Assembly: GCA_947503525.1 (NCBI GenBank)
Contig: CANNEA010000005.1
Location: 248,001-312,000, forward strand
DNA from: an uncultured Carboxylicivirga sp.
Lineage (GTDB): Bacteria; Bacteroidota; Bacteroidia; Bacteroidales; Marinilabiliaceae
DNA: 64,000 nt
Direction of reading: 5' to 3'
Part shown: positions 18,708-28,223 of the stretch, one piece after another
Layout of the letters: each line of letters starts with the position of its first letter
How positions within the stretch are numbered: position 1 is the first letter of the stretch
Made by a program: the position numbers and the translations under genes
The notes under the pieces: generated by a model
Database searches by the model: none
Told to the model about the DNA's origin: nothing
The model's input: only the letters and a program-made list of their open reading frames with translations

Positions 18708-19793
18708 TTAAACAAGTGAAATGAATTCATTATTTTGAGCATAATATTGATCAGTCTTAGGCTCACCAATTAATGTTAGATCTACAATAAAACAGTCTTT
18801 CATATCTCTTATGCTTAATTTATGAGTATCTGTATATAATATTTCTAATCGTTTTCTGGTATTTTCAATGCCAATACCTTGTTTCTTGTCTTTAAATTCA
18901 GACGAATTATTGGGTTTGGTATTTGTTATCTGGCACTTTATTTTTTCATCGAATGCATTTATGGAAATGTTGATTTTTGGTTCGTTCGGATCATTACTGC
19001 AACCATGTTTATAACAATTTTCTACAAAAGGGAATAATAACAACGGAGCCACTTGTTTATTCAAAACCTGAGGATCATAATCAATAGAAAACTTTAATCG
19101 CTTACCATATTTCATCCCTTGTAGTTCAGCATAGGTTTGAATCAATTCAATCTCATCACTAAGCAAAACCAATGGTTTGTTACTTTGATACAGCATAAAT
19201 TCAAACAAGTTTGATAATCTGGCAATCAACTTCGGAGCTTTATCCGATTTGCTAATTGTTAGAGAATATAAGTTATTCAAAACATTAAATAAAAAATGTG
19301 GATTAAGCTGTGATTTCAGCATACTCAATTCTGCTTCCAATCTATTCTTAATTAACTCAGATCTTTCTTTCTGCATTCTTACAGAAGCCATGTAAAACCT
19401 CATTAGAACCAAAAGGATGGAAGGCAAACTAACCCAAAATAAATTACGTCCAATATGACTTAAGGTAAAATAATTATTTGGGGCTAGTTCATTGGGCAAA
19501 TAAAGGCTATAAAAGACCTCATAAGTGGTAAGTAATTTTACCAAACTAGCCAATAAAGATAGAGCGACAACAGATCCCACTAACCAAAACACATTCCTTT
19601 TTTTATAATTAGGATATATCCAATAGGCCAATGGATAGGCAAATAAAAACACTGCAGGTAAATCAAATAAAAAGTGGAGCCAATAAAAGCCGAACGAAAA
19701 ATTACCTTCAATACTGATTAACACAGCAAAGAAAGTAATGTATATCACCCAAAATTGGAAATGAATCCTACCTTTACCCATAACACTTCTCAT
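18708..19793 (-). CDS. LytS/YehU-type sensor histidine kinase
   Basis: The 361-residue protein has four hydrophobic helices (about residues 12-30, 36-60, 68-90, 115-135) with little extracytoplasmic sequence, then a His_kinase domain (His166 in QLNPHFLFNVLNNLYSL) and an HATPase domain (PFVENCYKHG, GIGIENTRKRL). It lacks its own large sensor domain. The start codon overlaps the stop of the lipoprotein gene (ATGA), so the two are translationally coupled and the lipoprotein may be the sensor. Confidence 0.92.
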   Translation of the reverse strand: MRSVMGKGRIHFQFWVIYITFFAVLISIEGNFSFGFYWLHFLFDLPAVFLFAYPLAYWIYPNYKKRNVFWLVGSVVALSLLASLVKLLTTYEVFYSLYLPNELAPNNYFTLSHIGRNLFWVSLPSILLVLMRFYMASVRMQKERSELIKNRLEAELSMLKSQLNPHFLFNVLNNLYSLTISKSDKAPKLIARLSNLFEFMLYQSNKPLVLLSDEIELIQTYAELQGMKYGKRLKFSIDYDPQVLNKQVAPLLLFPFVENCYKHGCSNDPNEPKINISINAFDEKIKCQITNTKPNNSSEFKDKKQGIGIENTRKRLEILYTDTHKLSIRDMKDCFIVDLTLIGEPKTDQYYAQNNEFISLV

Positions 19794-21391
19794 ACGCTTT
19801 CCTGATAGATATATTTTAAATATTCTGGATTTATACCCTCTCCCGTTAGTCGTTTTACCAATTCATCCCATGGTATTGAATTACCATACGCCAAGAAATC
19901 ATCATTAAAACTAACTTTAAAATCATTGAATTTGTTGCTTGCGTACAGGAATTGAGAAGCCAAAACAATACTGTATAAATCAATACGCGCAGATCCATCT
20001 AATGCCAAAATATAAGGATCATTAATCCATTCTGCATTCTGCTTTTGTTTTTCAATATTTATAAACAAATATTGTTCAATTTTGCTCCAAAATAAGACGG
20101 TCAAATCTTGATCAGGATTCTCAAACATTTCTTGTTCCATTTCAGCCAGAACCAATAAATAACGAATTTTGAATAACAACCATGGATTCTGAATGCCACA
20201 ATCCAATTGGTCCTCCAAATGACCAAGCTCCAACTTCCTCCTTACCTTTTCGGACACAAAAGAAAGATTGGTAAAAAAAGAAGCAATGGCTTCCTCAATG
20301 ATTGGATTATGTTGTCGAAGAAAATAAGGAACAGATGAATCAACTTCAGCGGCAGCCAACAGGCGCCCCATATCTCCAAGATATAAAACCATGCCTCTGT
20401 CAGTTAAGGGAGTAGTGCAATAGCTTCGAAGATCATAATAATTATCACAATTTAAGATTATGGATTTGTAACGACCTTGTTTACATCCTGCCACCACAGC
20501 TTTATCAATGTACGATTCAAAACCTTCCACATATTCCCGAAACACCTCTGCACATGAACTTTTAATACCAATGCTGCTTCTTTCTCTATTCCATTGATTT
20601 GGATGCTGATATTGCTGCATAAAATAATAATAATGCTTTAATTTCAAATCACTTGAATTCAGATTCAAACTGTCACAAAGCAATTGTTCAGCCTTCTCTT
20701 TCAGCCTCCTATAATCCAATCTTGTGCTTAATTCAATTTGATTTAGAACCTTTCTTGAATTAGATTTCGTCACTTCGTTTCTTTCCATGACAAAATCGAA
20801 ATAATTATCATATCCGGCCAACACGGCAAATTTATTGGCAGAAATGAGGAAAGCATTTAAATCATAATGTAAAAGCTGCAATTGTTTTTTAAAGTCGTTG
20901 AAGAGGGTATCATTCCTTCTCCAATTTAGAGATTTGTGATTATTAAGAAGAGTAAAACTTTCTATTAATTCTGATCGCTTTAGTTCAATGCTATCATGAC
21001 CATAATTACTTGCCTTGAATCTATTCAAAAGTTCTTCAATTTGTCGATTCAAAAGTTGGTCATTAACAAGACCTGATTGCTTCACCCCCATTAAGAACCT
21101 ATAATCCGAGAAGTCACTAAAGAGTTGGCCTATATTGGACTGAAGCTCCATATATAAACCTTGTTTTCGATGAAGTGATCTGCAAAAATTTTGCAAGCTG
21201 TCGCTATTATCAACCTGCTGAGCAAATTGCCAATATGACTTATTAAATTCAGTTTGATATAACTTTACTTTTTCCTCTTGTTCACCTATAAAGTCCCTGA
21301 CAAGCGCATCGGTATTAGCCGATTTATTAAAACATGATGATAGCAAAAGAAATAGTAAGCTAAGTGTGTAGTTAGCATACCTGTAAATCAA
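19790..21391 (-). CDS. lipoprotein with degenerate M2 (ACE-like) peptidase fold, predicted pseudo-enzyme
   Basis: The 533-residue protein has a lipoprotein signal (hydrophobic residues 9-19, lipobox LSSC, Cys20). The alpha-helical body looks like the M2/M3 gluzincin fold: LAGYDNYFDFVMERNE, then at 339-343 GDMGR where ACE has HEMGH, and NPIIEEAIASFF where ACE has NPGFHEAIGD. The spacing from the first motif to Glu367 is 28 residues, exactly as between His383 and Glu411 of ACE. Both zinc histidines and the catalytic glutamate are replaced (Gly339, Asp340, Arg343), so no peptidase activity is expected. A later stretch around 460-490 and IPWDELVKRLTGEG also resemble the M2 C-terminus. The only usable start is TTG. 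It is coupled to a LytS kinase and LytTR regulator, so a ligand-binding sensor role is inferred. Confidence 0.75.
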   Translation of the reverse strand: MIYRYANYTLSLLFLLLSSCFNKSANTDALVRDFIGEQEEKVKLYQTEFNKSYWQFAQQVDNSDSLQNFCRSLHRKQGLYMELQSNIGQLFSDFSDYRFLMGVKQSGLVNDQLLNRQIEELLNRFKASNYGHDSIELKRSELIESFTLLNNHKSLNWRRNDTLFNDFKKQLQLLHYDLNAFLISANKFAVLAGYDNYFDFVMERNEVTKSNSRKVLNQIELSTRLDYRRLKEKAEQLLCDSLNLNSSDLKLKHYYYFMQQYQHPNQWNRERSSIGIKSSCAEVFREYVEGFESYIDKAVVAGCKQGRYKSIILNCDNYYDLRSYCTTPLTDRGMVLYLGDMGRLLAAAEVDSSVPYFLRQHNPIIEEAIASFFTNLSFVSEKVRRKLELGHLEDQLDCGIQNPWLLFKIRYLLVLAEMEQEMFENPDQDLTVLFWSKIEQYLFINIEKQKQNAEWINDPYILALDGSARIDLYSIVLASQFLYASNKFNDFKVSFNDDFLAYGNSIPWDELVKRLTGEGINPEYLKYIYQESV

Positions 21392-21453
21392 GATAGATAT
21401 TTTTGAGATTTGGAACTTGGGACATTGAAAAATACAAATATTTTACGATAATA

Positions 21454-21482
21454 AAAAGCCAGGAATTATATTCCTGGCTTTT
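21454..21482 (-). terminator. terminator after the SusD gene
   Basis: A 12-base-pair perfect stem (AAAAGCCAGGAA with TTCCTGGCTTTT) closes a five-base loop just past the SusD stop. It separates the SusCD transcript from the pseudo-peptidase/kinase/regulator operon that starts about 60 bases further on. Confidence 0.85.
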
Positions 21483-21490
21483 ATTACTAT

Positions 21491-22900
21491 TTATTTGTCC
21501 CACCATATTGGTGTATTGACGTCATCATTAGGTACATTTTGTGAATTAGTACTAAATTCATCATAAGGATAAGGAAATCGTACAGGAATTCGATCTGAGT
21601 TCTGATTGTTTGCAGCAGGCATTAAACCAGGTTGACCATTTCTTCGCCACTCACTGTATGCCTCAAGTCCTTGATCAAAAAGTGCGATCCATTTTTGCAC
21701 ATATAATCCATTCAAATTTGAATATGGATTGTTACTTAAGAAAGTATTTGCTTCAGTATCATCAACATTCCACTGCTTCATTGATTCTAAAATGGCCGAG
21801 TTGTATAATGGTACCGGATCTGCACTTGTAAAACCTCTAGCCGCCGCTTCTGCTTGTAAAAAATAGGCTTCAGCACTCGTCATTAACAAGGTTGGTCGTT
21901 TCATTCCATCCTGATTAGTTCTATCATACCACCAATATGGTAATCTTGACAAATCATCCACGACACTTGTTCCATGACCATTTGGATTACCAACATAAAT
22001 AGTTGCTCCTTCAGCCAATTCAAAATAACTGGCACGACGAGGATCATTTGTTGTATTCATCAGATCTACTATCGAAGAGGACGGAGCTAAATCATTAGCA
22101 CGTCCGGCTGAAGTAAATCGTTCGAATAAAGGATTAAAATTATTTGTCGCTATACCATATCCAAATGTAGCATTATCAACATTTGCTGTAATAAATCCAC
22201 CTTCACCAATTAAAGTTTCTACATCGGAAGAATTAAACCCACTGGTGTTGCTCATACGCATAAGCAAGCGTAATTTTAAGGTCTGAGCAAAAGCCTTCCA
22301 TTGAAGTAAATTTCCATTGTAAATAACATCTTGAGTTGCTAATGCAGTTTCATTATCACCTTCCATCATTTCAACAGCATCATCAATCATTGAAATGAGT
22401 GCCGGATAAATGCTGGAAACCTCATCATACTCTGGCGTTAAGAACTCATCGATCTGCATTGCCTGCGTAAAAGGAACATCTCCCCACATGTCTGTAATTG
22501 CCTGATAAGCATAAGCCTGTAACAACATCGCAATGGCTTTCATATTAGGTGTATTTCTTTCTTCTGACAATTTAATGGCGGCATTAAGGTCCGACAAAGA
22601 TTGACCATAAAAATTACTCCAATGATTATCAAAATCAGTTGGTAACAACCTATATTTATCAACATCCCAATATTGGGTATATATACTGGACCAATGTTGG
22701 CAAATTAAGGATGCATCACGATTAACCTCAAAACCCATATAATAGGCTAATGCCCCTTCGCCCGCTGCAATCAAATATTCAGTTTCTACTTCCGTTGGAT
22801 CATTGGGGTTCTGATTAACATCCAGAAAATCTGATTCACAGCCCCATATTAATATTAATGATCCCAAAAGGACTAAACTATATTTATATATTTTCTTCAT
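21491..22900 (-). CDS. SusD/RagB-family nutrient-binding outer-membrane lipoprotein
   Basis: I chose the ATG at 22900 (MKKIYKYS), giving 469 residues and a clean lipoprotein signal ending LIWGC; the longer frame would overlap susC. Family features are FLDVNQNPNDPTEVE after the signal, the helical repeat region (AYAYQAITDMWGDVPFTQA), and a C-terminal EAYSEWRRNGQPGL. It resembles the SusD-like-2 group. It forms the surface lid of a SusC transporter encoded 13 bases upstream. No polysaccharide hydrolase is adjacent, so peptides or other small substrates are as likely as glycans. Confidence 0.92.
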   Translation of the reverse strand: MKKIYKYSLVLLGSLILIWGCESDFLDVNQNPNDPTEVETEYLIAAGEGALAYYMGFEVNRDASLICQHWSSIYTQYWDVDKYRLLPTDFDNHWSNFYGQSLSDLNAAIKLSEERNTPNMKAIAMLLQAYAYQAITDMWGDVPFTQAMQIDEFLTPEYDEVSSIYPALISMIDDAVEMMEGDNETALATQDVIYNGNLLQWKAFAQTLKLRLLMRMSNTSGFNSSDVETLIGEGGFITANVDNATFGYGIATNNFNPLFERFTSAGRANDLAPSSSIVDLMNTTNDPRRASYFELAEGATIYVGNPNGHGTSVVDDLSRLPYWWYDRTNQDGMKRPTLLMTSAEAYFLQAEAAARGFTSADPVPLYNSAILESMKQWNVDDTEANTFLSNNPYSNLNGLYVQKWIALFDQGLEAYSEWRRNGQPGLMPAANNQNSDRIPVRFPYPYDEFSTNSQNVPNDDVNTPIWWDK

Positions 22901-22913
22901 AGCTTTCGCGTTT

Positions 22914-25900
22914 TTAAAATTCAAGACTTAAACCAAATGAGAAACTCTTAGTTGATGGACTGTTTGCATATTCATATCCATGAAGGTTTCCTGTAGTAGC
23001 ACCTGCATCAACCTCAGGGTCAATATGTGGTATGTTTGTACCAAACAATAACAGATTTCTTCCTGAAGCATAAATATTACCCGCGTTGAAGAATTTTGTT
23101 CTCTTTAAAAGATTAGCCGGTAATCGATATGTTAAGGTAACCTCACGAAGCTTGATATAGGAAGCATCAAATACAAACTGATCATCCACAGCGAATAAAT
23201 TATGCCAATGGTAATCATTAACTGTTGTTGTTGTTGAATTGGGCTGATAACTCACATTGCCATTTCCATCATCAATTTTATTGACTGAATTAGGTAGTAC
23301 AAAATCATCTTCTCTACTATGTCCAAACATGGATTCTGTTTCAATTACCTGTCCGGAATGGCGTAAAATAGCGATTGAAGTTGAATATAAATCACCACCT
23401 TGTTTAGTATCAAATAAAACACTTAAAGAAAGGTTTTTGTATGAAAAGGTATTGCGCATACTACCCATCCAATCCGGATTAGGATCTCCTATTTTCTGAG
23501 GATCATTTTGAATTACCGGCAAACCATCATTGGCATTTACCACCAAATTTCCATCAGGATCCTTTTCATAATACGATCCATATATAACCCCAAATGGCTG
23601 ACCTACCCTCACCTGAAAACTTGGACTTGTAAATCCGCCAGGAAGAGTAATAGCATCAACACCTTCAGTTAAACTAAGAACTTTGTTCTTATTTTTTGAA
23701 TAATTGAAATCAATATCCCAACTAAAGTTTGCTGTTTTTATAGGGTTAAACCTAAGAAGCACCTCAATTCCCTTATTCTCAATCTCTCCGGCATTAATGT
23801 AGTTTTGACTATATCCGGTAGTTGGTGAAACGGCATGTCGGATAATTTGATCTTTAGTCGTCTGATTATAATAGGTTAAATCCAGACCAATTCGATTATT
23901 GACAAAATACAATTCCGTACCAATCTCAAAATTGGTTTGCATTTCAGGTTTCAGGTTAGGATTCTTTCTGGATTGTTCAACCGAAAATCCATTGACCTGA
24001 CCAACCGGAAACTTAAAATTATCACTTAACGGATCATGCACATCCGTTCGTTCGTAAACGCTCTGTATTCTATACGGAGGCGCATCATTACCTACCTGAG
24101 CCCAGTTTAAACGTATCTTACCATGATTAAGAATCGAGGGGTTGATATCAAGCAAATTAGTAAATAAAAATCCCAGACCCGCTGATGGATAAAAATAACT
24201 GTTATTGTCTGTTGGTAGCGTTGACGACCAATCATTACGAGCAGTTACATCAAAAAACAGATAGTTTTTATAACCAAAATTTAAAGATGCGTATATACCA
24301 TGCAAGCGCCGTATTGATTTATAATCGGTTGATTGTACAGTTGTTGCATTATCTAAACTATACAAACCATTATTAATTAATTCGGCTGCTTCTAATCTTG
24401 TATCAGCAAATTTACGTTGATTAATATTATGTCCAAGTATAGCATTAAGATCTAAATCATCGCTTAGCTTTGCATTATAGCTTAAAAAATAGTCAGCTGT
24501 AATTTGTGATGAATTAACAAAGTAGTTAATAAATCCACCTCGTGGTTTATCTGTACTAAAACCACCAAACGCGAACTTCTCGGCCCTATCGTCATTATAT
24601 GTATCAATTCCTATACGACCTATTAAAGATAAGCCCTTCGCTAATTTCAAATCAGCTTCAACGTTTCCAAAAAAGCGTGTACGGCTATCATCATTCGGAT
24701 TTTGTTCTAAGATAAACCATGGGTTATCCCACCAGAATGATTCATAGAATCCCAAATATTGACCATTTTCATCCTTCAAATTACGCATTTCGCGCCAATC
24801 GAAATTTCGTCCTGACCATAAAAACATGGCATTAATACCACCATAATCGTATTGCCCTTGAGGATCACGATTATGAGCTGATGATAATACAAGGTTAGCC
24901 GAAGAAGATACTTTTAAGCGATCATTTGGTCGAAAACTGCCATTAAAAGAAAACTGATTCTTTTTAAAGGTACTTGTCGGCATTATACCTTTCTGATCCA
25001 AATTGGTCCATGAAAATCGATAATCAAATTGATCAGACTTTCCAATTATTGATAAATTATTGCTATACAATATGCCTGTATCATAAAAATCTTTACGGTT
25101 ATCCGGCTTAGGTGTTAAGGCTACCGACTCACCGGTTATGGGATGTAACTCCATGCGTCCATCCATTTCTGGTCCCCAACTTTCATCAGGAGCATAACCG
25201 AAATTATCGACAGCATAACCCAATCCTTCATTGAAATAACCCTGTGCATATTTATTTTGGTAGTCAGGTAATTTCAAAGGTGAGGAAAGAGATACTGAAA
25301 AATTATAAGTTACACCAAATTTATTCTTGGCATCCTGTCCACTTTTTGTTGTAATGATAATTGCTCCATTAGCCGCTCGTGATCCATATAAAGCAGCCGC
25401 GGTACCTCCTTTAAGAACAGAAATATCGGCAATGTCATTTGGGTTAATGTCCATAGCAGCATTACCATAATCAATACCTCCACGACTATAGCCATCGGCA
25501 GCACTCGAATAATTACCATTGTCTAAAGGAATCCCATCCACAACAAACAAAGGTTGATTATTGCCTGTTACTGAAGACCAACCACGCATTATAACACGAG
25601 ATGAAGACCCAATTGATCCATTGGATTGAGTAACCTGAATACCTGCTACTTTTCCTGTCAGGTTATTAACAAAGTTAGTTTCTTTGGCTTTAACCATTCC
25701 ATCCGTATCCACCTTCTCAACTGCATATGTCAAACCTTTCTTCTCTCGCGAAATACCCAGTGCCGTCACAACCACTTCATCAACAGCAACTGCATCCGGT
25801 TTAAGCACAACGTTGAGCTCACTTCGACCACTTGCATTGTGCTCTTGAGTTTCCATTCCGATAAATGAAAACACTATTAGTTGTGTATCACTATTAAGGT

Positions 25901-26096
25901 TAATACTATAGGCTCCATCATTTCCGGTTATTGTACCAATGGTAGTTCCTTTAACTAAAACAGATACTCCGGGAATTGGAGATCCATCTTCTGATGAAGT
26001 TACCACGCCACTAACTGTTTGCTGAGCCTGTACGAAGCCGGTAAAAAACAGGGCTCCAATTACAAATAGAAATAAATGTTTTCTTTTCATACTCAT
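22914..26096 (-). CDS. SusC/RagA-family TonB-linked outer-membrane transporter
   Basis: The 1060-residue protein has a signal peptide (about 1-25), a carboxypeptidase-regulatory-like domain (QTVSGVVTSSEDGSPIPGVSV onward in part), a TonB plug (about 115-255, with GSRAANGAIIITTKSG) and a long C-terminal beta barrel ending in SFSFGLSLEF with terminal Phe. It imports a ligand captured by the neighbouring SusD across the outer membrane using TonB energy. ATG at 26096 or 26090 are both possible. The 280-base upstream gap has a minus-strand TACTTTTG (26313-26320) without a good -33. Confidence 0.94.
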   Translation of the reverse strand: MSMKRKHLFLFVIGALFFTGFVQAQQTVSGVVTSSEDGSPIPGVSVLVKGTTIGTITGNDGAYSINLNSDTQLIVFSFIGMETQEHNASGRSELNVVLKPDAVAVDEVVVTALGISREKKGLTYAVEKVDTDGMVKAKETNFVNNLTGKVAGIQVTQSNGSIGSSSRVIMRGWSSVTGNNQPLFVVDGIPLDNGNYSSAADGYSRGGIDYGNAAMDINPNDIADISVLKGGTAAALYGSRAANGAIIITTKSGQDAKNKFGVTYNFSVSLSSPLKLPDYQNKYAQGYFNEGLGYAVDNFGYAPDESWGPEMDGRMELHPITGESVALTPKPDNRKDFYDTGILYSNNLSIIGKSDQFDYRFSWTNLDQKGIMPTSTFKKNQFSFNGSFRPNDRLKVSSSANLVLSSAHNRDPQGQYDYGGINAMFLWSGRNFDWREMRNLKDENGQYLGFYESFWWDNPWFILEQNPNDDSRTRFFGNVEADLKLAKGLSLIGRIGIDTYNDDRAEKFAFGGFSTDKPRGGFINYFVNSSQITADYFLSYNAKLSDDLDLNAILGHNINQRKFADTRLEAAELINNGLYSLDNATTVQSTDYKSIRRLHGIYASLNFGYKNYLFFDVTARNDWSSTLPTDNNSYFYPSAGLGFLFTNLLDINPSILNHGKIRLNWAQVGNDAPPYRIQSVYERTDVHDPLSDNFKFPVGQVNGFSVEQSRKNPNLKPEMQTNFEIGTELYFVNNRIGLDLTYYNQTTKDQIIRHAVSPTTGYSQNYINAGEIENKGIEVLLRFNPIKTANFSWDIDFNYSKNKNKVLSLTEGVDAITLPGGFTSPSFQVRVGQPFGVIYGSYYEKDPDGNLVVNANDGLPVIQNDPQKIGDPNPDWMGSMRNTFSYKNLSLSVLFDTKQGGDLYSTSIAILRHSGQVIETESMFGHSREDDFVLPNSVNKIDDGNGNVSYQPNSTTTTVNDYHWHNLFAVDDQFVFDASYIKLREVTLTYRLPANLLKRTKFFNAGNIYASGRNLLLFGTNIPHIDPEVDAGATTGNLHGYEYANSPSTKSFSFGLSLEF

Positions 26097-26376
26097 AGGT
26101 TTTAGAATAATTAACTATGAGTGAATTTACATTTATTAACACTGTTAAATTTTTAAATTCAACCAGTTACAACTTGCGAGGTGGCATTAATTGACTACTG
26201 TCTGTATATGACATTTACCCCTACATATACGTTGTTAACATACTATTTAGTGCTATATACAGATGCTGATAATAATATGAATAATAAAAGCAGAATAATT
26301 TTAGATAATATTCAAAAGTAATTGTGGTTCATTGATAATTTGCTACCGTTCATAGCTAATGCGAATATTCGAACTT

Positions 26377-28161
26377 TTAATTTAATTGTTGTTCAATGCC
26401 TTGTAATGTAGATAGCTTTTTATAAACACCTTTATCCAAATCTAACAACTCCTCATGTTTACCCTGCTCAACTATTGTCCCTTTATCCATTACAAAAATT
26501 TGATCTGCATTCCTAATTGTTGAAAGGCGATGAGCGATGACTATGGTAGTTCTACCCTGCATTAATGTTTTAAGAGCGTCCTGCACCAACTTTTCAGAAT
26601 GCGAATCCAATGCCGATGTAGCTTCATCTAATATCAGTATGCGAGGGTTACGCAATAACGCTCTGGCTATTGCTATTCGCTGACGTTGACCACCTGATAA
26701 TTGTGTTCCACGTTCGCCTACAACAGTATCCAGGCCTTCTTCAAACTCCTCTATAAATTCCCAGGCATTGGCACTTTTTGCAGCACTTATTATTTCTTCT
26801 TCACTGGCATTTGCCCTTCCATAAGCTATATTCTCGCGAATACTACCTCCAAAAAGAAAGATATCCTGCGGAACAAGCGCCATCTGGTATCGCAATTCCG
26901 ATAATTCCATTTCATCTGAAGACTTATTATCAAACAGAATTGAACCTTTACTTATTTCATGTAAACGATACAATAAAGCCGTTATGGTGGTTTTTCCGGC
27001 ACCGCTCGCCCCAACTAAAGCAACCATTTGATCTGGCTCAACCCTAAAACTTATATCCTTTAAAACTTCTGTGTCCGGCCTTGAAGGATAAGCAAAAGAC
27101 AAATTTTTAATTTCTATTCCTCCTTTTAACAAACTACTTGCCGGCAATTCTTTTATCTCTTTTAGGTCCTCTTCTTTTTCACGCGTGATTTTAAATACAT
27201 CTTCAATAGCGCCTAAAAAGCGTTGAATACGCGTATAAACATTGGCCATACCCCCAATGGTTCCTCCAATTATACCCGAATACATTACAAAAGAAAACAG
27301 ATTACCCGAATCCATTTCACCCGAAGCTAAAAGCGAAGATGCTCTCCATACAATTGCCACTAAGGATCCAAATAATCCAAATACTAAAAAAGAACCAAAA
27401 GCTCCACGATAAACTCCTCCTTTAACGCCGGCCTTTGCTATTTCTTCAACCTTTTGCTTATAACGGGTCATCTCCAAAAACTCATTGGTATATGACTTCA
27501 CACTCTGTATTCCTTGTAAAGTTTCTTCAACTATTGTAGTAGAATCCGCTACCTCTGACTGCGCCTTCTTGGAATATCGCCTAATAAATCGACCAAATAC
27601 TACCGCAATTAAAACAACAGCAGGTATTACCGCTAACATAAAAAGCGTCAAATTAGGGTACTCATAAATGATATAACCAATACCACCTATTATAATAATT
27701 AATTGTCTGATTAATTCTGCCAAGGTAGTTGTTAAGCTTTCCTGCATAAGAGTAACATCTGCAGAAAGGCGGCTAGTCAATTCCCCAACCCGTCGTTTTT
27801 CAAAAAAGAACAGAGGTAATTTAATTAAATGATTATAGGTATACTGACGTAAATCAGACAAAGTCTTTTCTGTTACTCTTACAAACAGCAAGGTTCTGAA
27901 ATAAGAAAAGAAGGCCTGTATTAACAGAAGCACCCCCAAAAGAAGTGCTATTCCGTTTATTTTTTCCGCTAACAAACCACTACTACCGGCATTCACTAAA
28001 TCACCTAGTAGCTTTGGAAATACTAACATGGTTAAACTTGAACCTACCAGGGCCACCATGCCCAAATAAAATTCAAAGCGATAAGGTTTTATAAAACGAT
28101 ATAATTGAGCAGCCTCTTTGAGACTGCTTTTGCTTATTTTTTTCTTCTTGATTTCTGTCAT
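26377..28161 (-). CDS. MsbA-like ABC exporter, fused permease and ATPase
   Basis: The 594-residue half-transporter has six hydrophobic helices (about 30-320) and an ATPase domain (about 355-590). Walker A is GASGAGKTT, signature LSGGQRQRIAIARAL, Walker B ILILDEATSALD, and the switch histidine is in IAHRLS. It would act as a homodimer exporting lipids or drugs; the substrate is not readable. The adenylate kinase gene lies 62 bases upstream on the same strand. Confidence 0.92.
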   Translation of the reverse strand: MTEIKKKKISKSSLKEAAQLYRFIKPYRFEFYLGMVALVGSSLTMLVFPKLLGDLVNAGSSGLLAEKINGIALLLGVLLLIQAFFSYFRTLLFVRVTEKTLSDLRQYTYNHLIKLPLFFFEKRRVGELTSRLSADVTLMQESLTTTLAELIRQLIIIIGGIGYIIYEYPNLTLFMLAVIPAVVLIAVVFGRFIRRYSKKAQSEVADSTTIVEETLQGIQSVKSYTNEFLEMTRYKQKVEEIAKAGVKGGVYRGAFGSFLVFGLFGSLVAIVWRASSLLASGEMDSGNLFSFVMYSGIIGGTIGGMANVYTRIQRFLGAIEDVFKITREKEEDLKEIKELPASSLLKGGIEIKNLSFAYPSRPDTEVLKDISFRVEPDQMVALVGASGAGKTTITALLYRLHEISKGSILFDNKSSDEMELSELRYQMALVPQDIFLFGGSIRENIAYGRANASEEEIISAAKSANAWEFIEEFEEGLDTVVGERGTQLSGGQRQRIAIARALLRNPRILILDEATSALDSHSEKLVQDALKTLMQGRTTIVIAHRLSTIRNADQIFVMDKGTIVEQGKHEELLDLDKGVYKKLSTLQGIEQQLN

Positions 28162-28223
28162 AATACAATCTTACTTGTATACTAACAATCGTCAAGGAAA
28201 ATGTTTTTGAATAGTTTATTTTT

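Noticed and set aside
26313-26320. TACTTTTG as the susC promoter
   Set aside because: No TTG box at 19-21 bases upstream, and it would give a leader of more than 200 bases; kept only as a note.
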